Shown in pieces: positions 1 to 7,349 of a stretch of 64,000 nt of DNA (within the stretch, counting starts at the first letter, position 1; each line of letters starts with the position of its first letter). The stretch covers positions 131,674 to 195,673 of the forward strand of contig NZ_JARGEL010000028.1 of NCBI RefSeq assembly GCF_029211265.1. Direction: 5' to 3'. A program made the position numbers and the translations under genes. The notes below the pieces were generated by a model. It was not told where the DNA came from. It saw nothing but the letters and a program-made list of their open reading frames with translations, and made no database searches. The DNA comes from Extensimonas soli. Lineage in GTDB: Bacteria; Pseudomonadota; Gammaproteobacteria; Burkholderiales; Burkholderiaceae_C.

Positions 1-786
1 AAAACGTGGCCCGCGCGCGCCCTGCAAGGGCTCGAAGCGCAGCAGGTTTTCTTCCCAGAACAGGCGGTGCAGGATGGTGTCGGCGTCGAGCGAGAGCAGT
101 TCCTCGCGCGTGAGGCTCGCGGCCAGGTGCGCAATGCGGTTGTAGTCTTCGTTCACACCGTTCTGGTCTTCGTGCTCCGCGGAACCCCGGCGATGCGCCA
201 GGTTGCCCTCGCCCGCAGCTGGCATGCGCTGAATCAGCAGGCCGGCCGCAAGTTCGTCATTGGCGGCCAGCACCAGCACGGTGTCGAGCTGCTCGGACTG
301 CAGCATGTAGTGCTGGAGCACGTCCGACATGTTTGCAAAGCTGCGGTAGCGCGCATCCTCGAGCGGCACTACGCCCTGGTAAGGCTGTTGCCCTGCCGAC
401 TTGTCCTTGGGGTCCAGCGTGATCGCGCAGCGCCCTCCGCCTTCGACGTTGAGCATCTGGCCCAGCGTGGCGTCCTCGGCCACAGTGCCACGCACCGTGG
501 CCGTAGCGCGCAGGCTCAGGTCGGGCTGCACCTCCACCACGGCGAGCTTGACCGGGCCGTCGCCAAACACCTGCAGCACCAGCGCGCCATTGAATTTGAT
601 GTTCGACTCCATCAGCACCGCCGCCGCGGCCATTTCACCGAGCAAGGCGCGCACCGGCGCTGGATAGGGGCCGGTGGTGGAATTGGCCGCGCGGCGCTGC
701 AGGATGTCGCGCCAGGCATCGGTCAGCCGCACGAGCATGCCGCGCACGGGCAGGCCTTCGAACAGAAATTTGTGTAATTCGGACAC
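1..786 (-). CDS. hslO: Hsp33 redox-regulated chaperone, C-terminus cut by window edge
   Basis: Hsp33 is a cytosolic holdase chaperone activated by oxidation. The first 262 residues are visible. The start is GTG at 786-784, giving V/M-S-E-L-H-K-F-L-F-E, followed by the family motif GLPVRGMLVRL and the conserved core (for example FNGALVLQVFGDGPVKLAVVEV cut into its parts: QVFGDGPVK and a later NVEGGGRCAITLDP). The family is about 290-310 residues, so the redox-sensitive zinc domain (CxC and CxxC) lies before base 1 and cannot be checked. The gene follows the carbonic-anhydrase-like gene on the same strand by 56 bases, so cotranscription is likely. Identification is firm; only the end is missing. 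Confidence 0.93.
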   Translation of the reverse strand, partial: MSELHKFLFEGLPVRGMLVRLTDAWRDILQRRAANSTTGPYPAPVRALLGEMAAAAVLMESNIKFNGALVLQVFGDGPVKLAVVEVQPDLSLRATATVRGTVAEDATLGQMLNVEGGGRCAITLDPKDKSAGQQPYQGVVPLEDARYRSFANMSDVLQHYMLQSEQLDTVLVLAANDELAAGLLIQRMPAAGEGNLAHRRGSAEHEDQNGVNEDYNRIAHLAASLTREELLSLDADTILHRLFWEENLLRFEPLQGARGPRF

Positions 787-842
787 GCGCAACTTTCGTT
801 TTCGAAGCTTCAGCTGGACCTAAGGAAGTGACCACCAGCCGC

Positions 843-1373
843 TCACGCCAGCTTGTGCAGGCTGCGCTGGAAGCGGCGCGCATTCTCGATGTAGTGCTGC
901 GCACTCTGGCGCAACCCCTCGATCTGCTCGGGCGTGAGCTGGCGCACCACCTTGGCGGGGCTGCCGAGGATCATCGAGCCATCGGGAAACTCCTTGCCCT
1001 CGGTCACGAGCGCGCCTGCGCCCACGAGGCAGTTCTTGCCGATTTTTGCGCCATTGAGCACCACAGCGCCTATGCCTATGAGCGACTCGTCGCCTATGGT
1101 GCAGCCGTGCAGCATGACCATGTGGCCCACGGTCACGCGCTCGCCTACGACCAGCGGCTGGCCGGTGTCTGCATGCAGCACGCTCGCGTCCTGGATGTTG
1201 CTGCCCGCGCCTATGGTGATGCTGTCGGCGTCGCCGCGCAGCACCGCGCCGCACCACACGCTCGCCTGCGCGCCCAGCGTCACGCGGCCGATCACCTGCG
1301 CACTTTCGGCCACCCAGGCCGAATCGGCCAGCTGCGGCACCATGCCGTCGAGTTCAAACACTGCCATGTTCAT
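843..1373 (-). CDS. gamma-carbonic anhydrase family protein
   Basis: A 176-residue left-handed beta-helix protein of the gamma-carbonic-anhydrase/YrdA group. Hexapeptide repeats cover most of the length ([20 protein letters not shown] and similar). The three metal-ligand histidines of the family are at His67 (VLHAD), His84 (VGHMV) and His89 (MLHGC). A good ribosome-binding site (GAGGAG) lies just before the ATG at 1373; a second in-frame ATG at 1367 is possible. The acid/base residues of the archaeal Cam enzyme cannot be confidently placed, and many members of this group have no shown carbonic anhydrase activity, so the exact reaction is open. It is probably transcribed together with hslO. 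Confidence 0.9.
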   Translation of the reverse strand: MNMAVFELDGMVPQLADSAWVAESAQVIGRVTLGAQASVWCGAVLRGDADSITIGAGSNIQDASVLHADTGQPLVVGERVTVGHMVMLHGCTIGDESLIGIGAVVLNGAKIGKNCLVGAGALVTEGKEFPDGSMILGSPAKVVRQLTPEQIEGLRQSAQHYIENARRFQRSLHKLA

Positions 1374-1496
1374 GTCTCCTCATGCCAATCATGTGAACGC
1401 CCGCGCCGTAGCGCGGCTCCAGGACTAGGCCAATTGTAGGGAGGTCACAGCGCGGCGCGCCTGCGCACCGGAGACATTGCCACTTCGGGCACACCT

Positions 1497-1540
1497 ATTC
1501 GGCCACGACATTCGGCCACAACGTGCGCGGCACCTAAAAT
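1497..1540 (+). promoter_or_regulatory. 13-bp tandem repeat and candidate -10 upstream of transaldolase
   Basis: Two adjacent 13-base units, ATTCGGCCACGAC (1497-1509) and ATTCGGCCACAAC (1510-1522), differ at one base. They sit directly before a TAAAAT (1535-1540) that could serve as a -10 box for the rightward transaldolase gene. The -35 region would fall inside the second unit. The promoter assignment is an inference from position; the repeat itself is directly visible. Confidence 0.4.
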
Positions 1541-1596
1541 GAATAGCTGACCGCGCCCATTGCCCCTGCGCTGCCGGCTTTTTTTTTCGTTTTGCC

Positions 1597-2547
1597 ATGA
1601 ACCAGCTCGAAGCCCTCAAACAGTTCACCACCGTGGTCGCCGACACCGGCGACTTCAAGCAGCTGGCGCAATACCAGCCGCGGGACGCCACGACCAATCC
1701 CTCGCTGATCCTCAAGGCGGTGCAAAAACCCGAATACGCGCCGCTGTTGCAGGCCACGGTGGCGCGCTGGCGCGGGCAGCCCATGGACGCGCTGATCGAC
1801 CGCCTGCTCGTGCGCTTTGGCTGCGAGATTCTGGCCACCATCCCGGGGCGCGTTTCCACCGAGGTCGATGCGCGCCTGAGCTTCGACACCAGCGCCACGG
1901 TGGCGCGCGCCGAGCGCCTCGTCGAGCTCTACCAGGCCGAAGGCATCCACATAGACCGCGTGCTCATCAAGATCGCCTCGACCTGGGAGGGCATTCGCGC
2001 GGCCGAGCAGCTCGAGCGCCGCGGCATCCACACCAACCTCACGCTGCTGTTCTCGTTCTGCCAGGCCGTGGCCTGCGCGCAGGCCAAGGTGCAGCTGATC
2101 TCGCCCTTCGTCGGGCGCATCTACGACTGGTACAAAAAACAGGCCGGCGCGCAGTGGGACGAGGCCGCGATGGCCGGCGCCAACGACCCTGGCGTGCGCT
2201 CGGTGCGTGAAATCTACAACTACTACAAGCACTTCGACATTCCCACCGAAGTCATGGGCGCGAGCTTTCGCAACGTAGGGCAGATCATTGCGCTCGCGGG
2301 TTGCGATCTGCTCACGATTGCGCCCGAGCTGCTCGCGCAGCTCGCCGCGAGCGAGGCGCCACTGCAGCGCGCGCTAGACCCCGAAGCCGCACGCGCGCTG
2401 GACATCGCGCCCGTGCAGTACGACGAGCCGGGCTTTCGCTTGGCGCTCACCGAGGACGCCATGGCCACGGAAAAGCTCGCCGAAGGCATCCGCAGCTTCT
2501 GCGCCGATACGCTGAAGCTCGAGCAGCTGATTCTGGCCGCGCAGTAA
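1597..2547 (+). CDS. tal: transaldolase
   Basis: Transaldolase moves a dihydroxyacetone unit between sedoheptulose-7-phosphate and glyceraldehyde-3-phosphate in the cytosolic non-oxidative pentose phosphate pathway. At 316 residues it is a TalB-type enzyme of normal length. The Schiff-base lysine is Lys125 in [11 protein letters not shown], Asp16 is in VVADTGD, and the DATTNPSL motif is intact. The ATG at 1597 is chosen because the family N-terminus ([19 protein letters not shown]) begins there. No clear Shine-Dalgarno sequence precedes it; instead a run of nine T lies at 1579-1587. It reads divergently from the carbonic-anhydrase-like gene and converges on the YciO-like gene. Confidence 0.97.
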   Translation: MNQLEALKQFTTVVADTGDFKQLAQYQPRDATTNPSLILKAVQKPEYAPLLQATVARWRGQPMDALIDRLLVRFGCEILATIPGRVSTEVDARLSFDTSATVARAERLVELYQAEGIHIDRVLIKIASTWEGIRAAEQLERRGIHTNLTLLFSFCQAVACAQAKVQLISPFVGRIYDWYKKQAGAQWDEAAMAGANDPGVRSVREIYNYYKHFDIPTEVMGASFRNVGQIIALAGCDLLTIAPELLAQLAASEAPLQRALDPEAARALDIAPVQYDEPGFRLALTEDAMATEKLAEGIRSFCADTLKLEQLILAAQ

Positions 2548-2612
2548 GCTACTCAAAACGTAGCTGCTTGCGCTTGCTGCATGCGCGTTTGCAGGCAAAA
2601 AGAGCTATAAAA
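2548..2612. repeat. dispersed Comamonadaceae-type intergenic repeat, copy 1
   Basis: The gap between the convergent tal and yciO-like genes holds the core TAGCTGCTTGCGCTTG at 2561-2576, followed by an AT-rich flank ending in GAGCTATAAAA. The identical 16-mer recurs at 4205-4220, and 15 of the 16 bases recur at 61240-61254 on the other strand. Confidence 0.6.
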
Positions 2613-2616
2613 ACGC

Positions 2617-3252
2617 TCAAAGCCCCAGCGCCGCGAGACTGCCGCGGCCCTCGCGCAGCACCACGGGCTCGCTGCCTGTGGCCATGGGCACGAGGTCTAT
2701 CACCGTGGTGGGCTCGGCGGGGCAGGGGCCGGCCTCGACCACGGCGTCGATCGCATGCTCGTAGCGCGCGCGGATGTCCTGTGCGTCGTTGAGCGGCGCG
2801 CTCTCGCCCGGCGGGATCAAGGTGGTGGCGAGTAGCGGCGCGCCGTGCAGCTCGAGCAGCATCTGCAGCCCTTTGCGCGCAGGCACACGCAGGCCTATGG
2901 TCTTGCGCTGCGGGTGGCTCACGCGGCGCGGCACTTCCTTGGACGCTTCGAGGATGAAGGTGTAGGGCCCGGGCGTGCCGAGCTTGAGCAAGCGATATTG
3001 CCGGTTATCGACGCGCGCGTAGTTCGCAAGCTGCGAAAGGTCGCTGCACAGCAGCGTGAGCAGGTGTTTGTCATCGACCTGGCGCACGCGGCGCAGGCGC
3101 TCCACGGCCTGCTTGTCGTCGAGCTGGCACACGAGCGCGTAGCTCGAATCGGTGGGCACTGCCAGCACGCCGCCTTGCTGCAACAGCGCCGCAGCCTGGC
3201 GCAGCAGGCGCGGCTGCGGGTTGTCGGGGTGGACTTCAAAGAACTGGGCCAT
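2617..3252 (-). CDS. yciO: Sua5/YciO/YrdC/YwlC family protein
   Basis: A 211-residue protein of the YrdC-like fold that binds ATP/threonine and RNA. Enzymes of this superfamily make threonylcarbamoyl-AMP for the t6A modification of tRNA. The sequence starts with QAAALLQQGGVLAVPTDSSYALVC and carries KHLLTLLC, GPYTFILEAS and TIGLRVP, the blocks expected for the fold. Adjacency to a PHP-domain gene matches the E. coli yciO-yciV arrangement, which favours the YciO subgroup over the essential TsaC. Whether it has TC-AMP synthase activity in vivo cannot be told from sequence. It starts 12 bases after the PHP gene ends, so the two form one transcription unit. Confidence 0.88.
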   Translation of the reverse strand: MAQFFEVHPDNPQPRLLRQAAALLQQGGVLAVPTDSSYALVCQLDDKQAVERLRRVRQVDDKHLLTLLCSDLSQLANYARVDNRQYRLLKLGTPGPYTFILEASKEVPRRVSHPQRKTIGLRVPARKGLQMLLELHGAPLLATTLIPPGESAPLNDAQDIRARYEHAIDAVVEAGPCPAEPTTVIDLVPMATGSEPVVLREGRGSLAALGL

Positions 3253-3264
3253 GCGGGCTCGGTG

Positions 3265-4131
3265 TCAAACAGGATGTTGGATGCGCGCTGCGAGCAATTC
3301 CCACACCGCAGCGAGTCCTGCAGGCTGGCGCGGCAGGCAGCCGAGGTCGTACGAGGATTCCTCGGGGCTATGGAAGTCGCTGCCGCGCGACGCTGCGAGG
3401 CCGAACTCCTGCGCCATGCTTGCATACCTTGCGTATTCGGCCGAGGTATGGCTGCCAGTGACCACTTCCACGGCCTGCCCGCCATGCGCACGAAATTCGG
3501 AAAACAGCGCGTACTCCTCGTTCGCCGTGAGGCGGTAACGCGCGGGGTGCGCGATCACAGCCACGCCGCCCGCGCCAGTGATCCAGCGCACCGCGTCGCC
3601 GAGCGCGGCCCAGCGGTGCGGCACGTAGCCGGGCTTGCCTTCGATGAGGTATTTGCGGAACACCTCGGGCGTGTCGCGGCACACGCCGGCTTCGACGAGA
3701 AAGCGCGCAAAGTGCGTGCGCGAGATCAAGTCCGGGTTGCCCACGTAGCGCAGCGCGCCTTCGAATGCGCCTGCGATGCCGTGCGCGGCAAGCTGCGCGG
3801 CCATCTCGCGCGCGCGCTGCTCGCGCCCGCCGCGCGTGGCGGCCAGGCCCTGCGCCAGCGCCGCGTCGTCGGGATCGAACCCCAGGCCGACGATGTGCAC
3901 CGTCTCGCCCGCAAAGCTCACGGAAATTTCGGTGCCGCAAAGGTAGGCCATGCCCTGCGCGCGCGCCGCGGCAGCGGCGCGGTGCTGGCCGCCGACCTCG
4001 TCGTGGTCGGTCAAGGCCCAGAGGTCAACGCCATTGGCGCGCGCCCGCGCCGCCAGCACTTCGGGCGTCAGGGTGCCGTCGGAGACGACGGAATGCGAAT
4101 GCAGGTCGGGGTTCAGGTACGGTGATGTCAC
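3265..4131 (-). CDS. PHP-domain phosphatase (YciV/TrpH type, 3',5'-nucleoside bisphosphate phosphatase)
   Basis: A 288-residue PHP-domain metalloenzyme. The metal-binding motifs are intact: D-L-H11-S-H13-S near the N-terminus, T-D42-H43-D44, and a late SRGSDFHSPEE. The E. coli relative YciV (RNase AM) hydrolyses 3',5'-nucleotide bisphosphates and trims 5' ends of short RNAs, so a role in RNA turnover is likely. Length is normal for the family. It is the first gene of a leftward pair with the YciO-like gene. The ATG at 4131 begins MTSPYLNPDLHSHS, placing the first metal motif where expected. Confidence 0.9.
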   Translation of the reverse strand: MTSPYLNPDLHSHSVVSDGTLTPEVLAARARANGVDLWALTDHDEVGGQHRAAAAARAQGMAYLCGTEISVSFAGETVHIVGLGFDPDDAALAQGLAATRGGREQRAREMAAQLAAHGIAGAFEGALRYVGNPDLISRTHFARFLVEAGVCRDTPEVFRKYLIEGKPGYVPHRWAALGDAVRWITGAGGVAVIAHPARYRLTANEEYALFSEFRAHGGQAVEVVTGSHTSAEYARYASMAQEFGLAASRGSDFHSPEESSYDLGCLPRQPAGLAAVWELLAARIQHPV

Positions 4132-4198
4132 GCAAGCATCTTACGCGAGCGCACGCAGACCGATGGCAGTGGGGTTACCCAGTACGCCGGTGCTTTCA

Positions 4199-4240
4199 TA
4201 AAAATAGCTGCTTGCGCTTGATGTACCTTGTCAAAATGCC
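4199..4240. repeat. dispersed Comamonadaceae-type intergenic repeat, copy 2
   Basis: TAGCTGCTTGCGCTTG at 4205-4220 is identical to the core at 2561-2576. It lies in the 153-base gap between the PHP gene start and the end of the TauD-like gene. The rest of that gap has an AT-rich patch (CAAAATCGTTCC region) and no recognisable gene. Confidence 0.6.
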
Positions 4241-4284
4241 AAAATCGTTCCAAAAATATGACGCCGCTGCGCCTGCCGCTGGCT

Positions 4285-5127
4285 TCAGCGCCCCGGCTTG
4301 TCCCCCGCCAGGGTGATGCGGTGCAGCACGCGGCGAAAGCCGTGGTAGTCGTTGACCGGGAAGTGGTGCGTGCAGCGGTTGTCCCACAGCGCGAGCGAGC
4401 CCACGCGCCAGCGGAAGCGGCAGGTGAATTCTTCCTTCTTCTGGTGCGCGAACAGCCACTGCAGCAGCGGCGCGCTTTCTTCCTCGGTCATGCCGGCAAA
4501 GCGTGCCGTATGCGCGTAGTTGACGTACAAGGCCTTGCGCCCGGTTTCGGGGTGCGTGCGCACCACGGGGTGCGTGGCCTCGTACTGGCTCGCGGCGTCG
4601 CTGCGCCCGACTTCGGCGAGCCGGTCTTCGCGCGTGCGCGTGACGTCGGCCTTGGCCGAGGTGTTCACGGCGTCGAGCCCGTCGAGTAGCTTTTTCATGC
4701 CCTCGGACAGGGTTTCATAAGCGAGGTACTGGTTCGCGAACATGGTGTCGCCGCCGTAGGGCGGCACCTCGCGCGCGAGCAGCAGCGTGGCCATGGGCGG
4801 GCGCTCGAGGTAGGCCGTGTCGCTGTGCCACACGCCGCCGAAGTTGACCTTTTCGTGTTCGAGCTTCTTGATCTCGATGATCACGGGGTAGTCCGCGAGC
4901 CCCTTGACGAACGGGTATTCGACGGGCGTGCCCCAACCCTCGGCAAAGGCCAGGAATTGCGCGCTCGACAGCGGCTGGTCACGGAAAAAAATGACGCCAT
5001 GCTCGAGCCACAGCGCGCGCAGCGCGGCGCGTTCGGCGGCATCGAGCGGGCGCGACAGATCGACGCCGAAAATCTCGGCCCCGAGGGCGCCGGCGATACG
5101 TTCGACCTTCCAGTTGGCAGTGCCCAT
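4285..5127 (-). CDS. TauD/TfdA-family 2-oxoglutarate-dependent dioxygenase
   Basis: A 280-residue non-heme Fe(II)/2-oxoglutarate dioxygenase. The facial triad is complete: His101-x-Asp103 in GVWHSDTAY and His255 in CTHHFP. Arg266 in RRVLHRIT is placed to bind the 2-oxoglutarate carboxylate, closely matching E. coli TauD spacing. Such enzymes hydroxylate next to a leaving group (taurine, 2,4-D and similar) or at unactivated carbons, and the substrate here is unknown. The start is the ATG at 5127 (MGTANWKVERI), preceded by AAAAGGGG. The longer open frame upstream overlaps the CaiB gene and is rejected. It follows the CaiB-type transferase by 19 bases, so the two should act in one pathway. Confidence 0.9.
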   Translation of the reverse strand: MGTANWKVERIAGALGAEIFGVDLSRPLDAAERAALRALWLEHGVIFFRDQPLSSAQFLAFAEGWGTPVEYPFVKGLADYPVIIEIKKLEHEKVNFGGVWHSDTAYLERPPMATLLLAREVPPYGGDTMFANQYLAYETLSEGMKKLLDGLDAVNTSAKADVTRTREDRLAEVGRSDAASQYEATHPVVRTHPETGRKALYVNYAHTARFAGMTEEESAPLLQWLFAHQKKEEFTCRFRWRVGSLALWDNRCTHHFPVNDYHGFRRVLHRITLAGDKPGR

Positions 5128-5146
5128 GGTTTGCCCCTTTTCTTTC

Positions 5147-6421
5147 TTACTTGGATTCGTTGTTGGGTTGGTTGAGCTGGCTCGGATCGAAGCCGCATTC
5201 GCGCAGCACCTGTTCGGTGTGCTCGCCCAGGCGCGGCGCCGGCGCGAGCGCGCCGACCTCGTAGCCCACCCAGCGCGCGGCCGTCCCGAAGGTAAGCATG
5301 GGCCCTTCGCTCGGGTGCTCGACCTGCTGGAAAAAGCCCACGGCCGCAAGGTGCGGGTCGTCAAACAGTTCTTCTATGGTGTTGACCGGCCCCGCAGGCA
5401 GGTCGATGCGCGCAAAGAAATCGAGCCAATGCGTGGTGCTGTGCGTGCGCAGCGTCTGCGCGAGAAAGCCATAGACCTCGTCGATATGGCGCGTGCGGCT
5501 CGCCAGGCTCGCAAAGCGCGCGTCGGCCAGCAGGTCGGCGCGGCCGATCGCGCGCAAAAAGCGCTGCCACTGGCCGTCGTTGTAAACCATGGCACACAGG
5601 TAGCCGTCGCTGGTTTCGTAGGGCCGGCGGCCCGGCGACAACAGGCGGCTGTAGCCGGCCTCGCCCGTGGGCGGCACGAAGCTGCGGCCGTAGAGGTGGT
5701 CGGACAGCACCACGCCCACCATGGTCTCGAACATGGGGATGTCGATGCGGCAGCCGCGCCCCGTACGCTCGCGTGCAAAGAGCGCCATGGCCACGCTGTG
5801 CGTGGCGTGCAGGCCGGTCATGCGGTCGGCGATGTTGAGCGGCGCGTAGCGCGGCACCTCGGCGCCCGCGCGCTTTTGCAGCGCCGCCACGCCCACGGCA
5901 CCCTGGATCAGGTCGTCGTAGGCCGGCCGCCCGGCGTAGGGACCCTCTTCGCCGTAGCCATAGACGCCGCACCAGATGATGCGCGGGTTGATCGCGGCGA
6001 CGCTGTCGTAGTCGAGCCCAAGCCGCGCCACTGAAGCCGGGCGCAGGTTGTGCACGAACACGTCCGCCGTCTCGAGCAGCCGGCGCATCGCGGCCTTGCC
6101 CGCGGGCGTCTTCAGGTCCAGCACCACGCTGCGCTTGTTGCGGTTCAGGTGCAAGAACATCGGCCCCATGCCCGCATGGCGCGCCGGCCCGATCGCGCGC
6201 GTGGAGTCGCCCTCGGGCGATTCGATTTTGACCACGTCGGCACCGTGATCACCAAGGATTTGTGTCGCATAAGGGCCCATGAGCACCGCGCTCAGATCGA
6301 TCACGCGCACGCCTGCCAGCGGGCCGGAGCCGCCTCGGTTTTTTGCCGCATCGGTCGTGGATGCTTCTTTTTGATGAGCTTCTGAGGCGCTTTTTGCCTG
6401 CATTTCTGCCATATCCGCCAT
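5147..6421 (-). CDS. CaiB/BaiF (class III) CoA-transferase
   Basis: A 424-residue class III CoA-transferase, which moves CoA between carboxylic acids through an enzyme-bound mixed anhydride. The catalytic aspartate is Asp169 in RPAYDDL, where formyl-CoA transferase also has its aspartate. Other family blocks are visible: LSAVLMGPYATQILGDHGAD, VVKIESPEGD and NRNKRSVVLDL. The start ATG at 6421 (MADMAEMQAK) has AAGGAGA eight bases upstream; a further in-frame extension to 6733 runs into the divergent gene and is rejected. Residues 10-33 before the domain are a polar, probably disordered leader. Acyl donor and acceptor are not predictable. It is first in a leftward unit with the TauD-like dioxygenase. 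Confidence 0.92.
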   Translation of the reverse strand: MADMAEMQAKSASEAHQKEASTTDAAKNRGGSGPLAGVRVIDLSAVLMGPYATQILGDHGADVVKIESPEGDSTRAIGPARHAGMGPMFLHLNRNKRSVVLDLKTPAGKAAMRRLLETADVFVHNLRPASVARLGLDYDSVAAINPRIIWCGVYGYGEEGPYAGRPAYDDLIQGAVGVAALQKRAGAEVPRYAPLNIADRMTGLHATHSVAMALFARERTGRGCRIDIPMFETMVGVVLSDHLYGRSFVPPTGEAGYSRLLSPGRRPYETSDGYLCAMVYNDGQWQRFLRAIGRADLLADARFASLASRTRHIDEVYGFLAQTLRTHSTTHWLDFFARIDLPAGPVNTIEELFDDPHLAAVGFFQQVEHPSEGPMLTFGTAARWVGYEVGALAPAPRLGEHTEQVLRECGFDPSQLNQPNNESK

Positions 6422-6520
6422 TGTTTTCGGTCTCCTTGTGCCGCACTTCCCGGCATGGGTTTGTACGGACGCCCGGATGAACGCCCCAGCCCTGCCTCTA
6501 TACTTCGAAAGTGGGTCAGA

Positions 6521-6542
6521 ATACCAAACAATCGTTTGATAG
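6521..6542. promoter_or_regulatory. PsrA/TetR-like palindromic operator in divergent promoter region
   Basis: CAAAC (6525-6529), AATC, GTTTG (6534-6538) form a perfect 5-base inverted repeat with a 4-base centre. The known PsrA operator of Pseudomonas is described as G/CAAAC-N(2-4)-GTTTG/C, and this site fits it. It lies in the 162-base gap between the CaiB and crotonase genes, 42 bases before the crotonase ATG. Binding by a TetR-family fatty-acid regulator encoded elsewhere is inferred. Confidence 0.45.
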
Positions 6543-6583
6543 TCTGCTCTTTTTCCAACCAGCACCGCACGGAGACAGCCCCC

Positions 6584-7348
6584 ATGAGCAGCAATGAGCT
6601 TCTGTACGAAGTCAAAGACGGCATCGCCTTCATCACCATCAACCGGCCCGAGCGCCGCAACGCCCTGAGCAACGCGGTACGCAAGGGGTTTTTCGACATC
6701 TGGCACCGCTTCGAGGCCGATGAGACTGCGCAAGTAGCTATTCTTTCAGGAGCTGGCGAAAACTTTTGCGCCGGCATGGACCTGGTCGAAGCCGCCGACA
6801 CGCAGCTGCGCATCCCGCCACCGGGCTTCATGCCGGTGCTCGGTGACAACATCGAAGTCACCAAACCCGTGATCGCTGCCGTGCATGGCTACGCCTACGC
6901 GGGCGGCTGGCTGCTCGCGCAGATGTGCGACCTGTGCGTGGCCGACGAGACCGCCAAGTTCGCCATTACCGAAGCCAAGGTCGGCCGCGGCATGCCCTGG
7001 GCGTCTCCCGTAATCCACATGCTGCCGCAGCGCATCCTCATGGAAGTCGCGATGACGGGTGACGCCTTGAGTGGGCAGCGCGCCTACGAACTCGGCTACG
7101 TCAACCGCCTGATGCCCAAGGGACAGGCGCTGCAGGGTGCGATCGAACTTGCGCAAAAACTCATGGCCAACGCGCCGCTCACGGTGCGCGCGGCCAAGGA
7201 GATGGTGCGCCTTTCGACCGAAATGGGCCGCACCGCGGCGCTGCGCGCCTCGAACCACGCTTTTGCCACGGTGTACCTGAGCGAAGACGCGCTCGAAGGC
7301 CCGCGCTCGTTCCGCGAAAAACGCAAACCCGTCTGGAAAGGACGCTGA
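6584..7348 (+). CDS. enoyl-CoA hydratase/isomerase family protein, one catalytic Glu missing
   Basis: A 254-residue crotonase-fold protein. The oxyanion-hole segments are present (ILSGAGENFCAGMD and HGYAYAGG). The first catalytic glutamate of classical hydratases (GGGxEL) is replaced by leucine in AYAGGWLLAQ, while the second is kept in FAITEAKVG. A standard syn-hydration mechanism is therefore doubtful; isomerase, hydrolase or another crotonase chemistry is possible. The ATG at 6584 follows GGAGA and is chosen over a 43-residue extension without family similarity. Only one base separates its stop from the ATG of the MmgE/PrpD gene, so the two are cotranscribed. Divergent from the CaiB-TauD unit. 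Confidence 0.88.
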   Translation: MSSNELLYEVKDGIAFITINRPERRNALSNAVRKGFFDIWHRFEADETAQVAILSGAGENFCAGMDLVEAADTQLRIPPPGFMPVLGDNIEVTKPVIAAVHGYAYAGGWLLAQMCDLCVADETAKFAITEAKVGRGMPWASPVIHMLPQRILMEVAMTGDALSGQRAYELGYVNRLMPKGQALQGAIELAQKLMANAPLTVRAAKEMVRLSTEMGRTAALRASNHAFATVYLSEDALEGPRSFREKRKPVWKGR

Positions 7349-7349
7349 C

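Noticed and set aside
67-777. A + strand open frame over hslO
   Set aside because: The minus strand encodes Hsp33 with a clear family N-terminus; the + frame has no similarity.
6422-6733. N-terminal extension of the CaiB gene to 6733
   Set aside because: It would overlap the divergent crotonase gene and its operator, has no family similarity, and a strong ribosome-binding site precedes the ATG at 6421.
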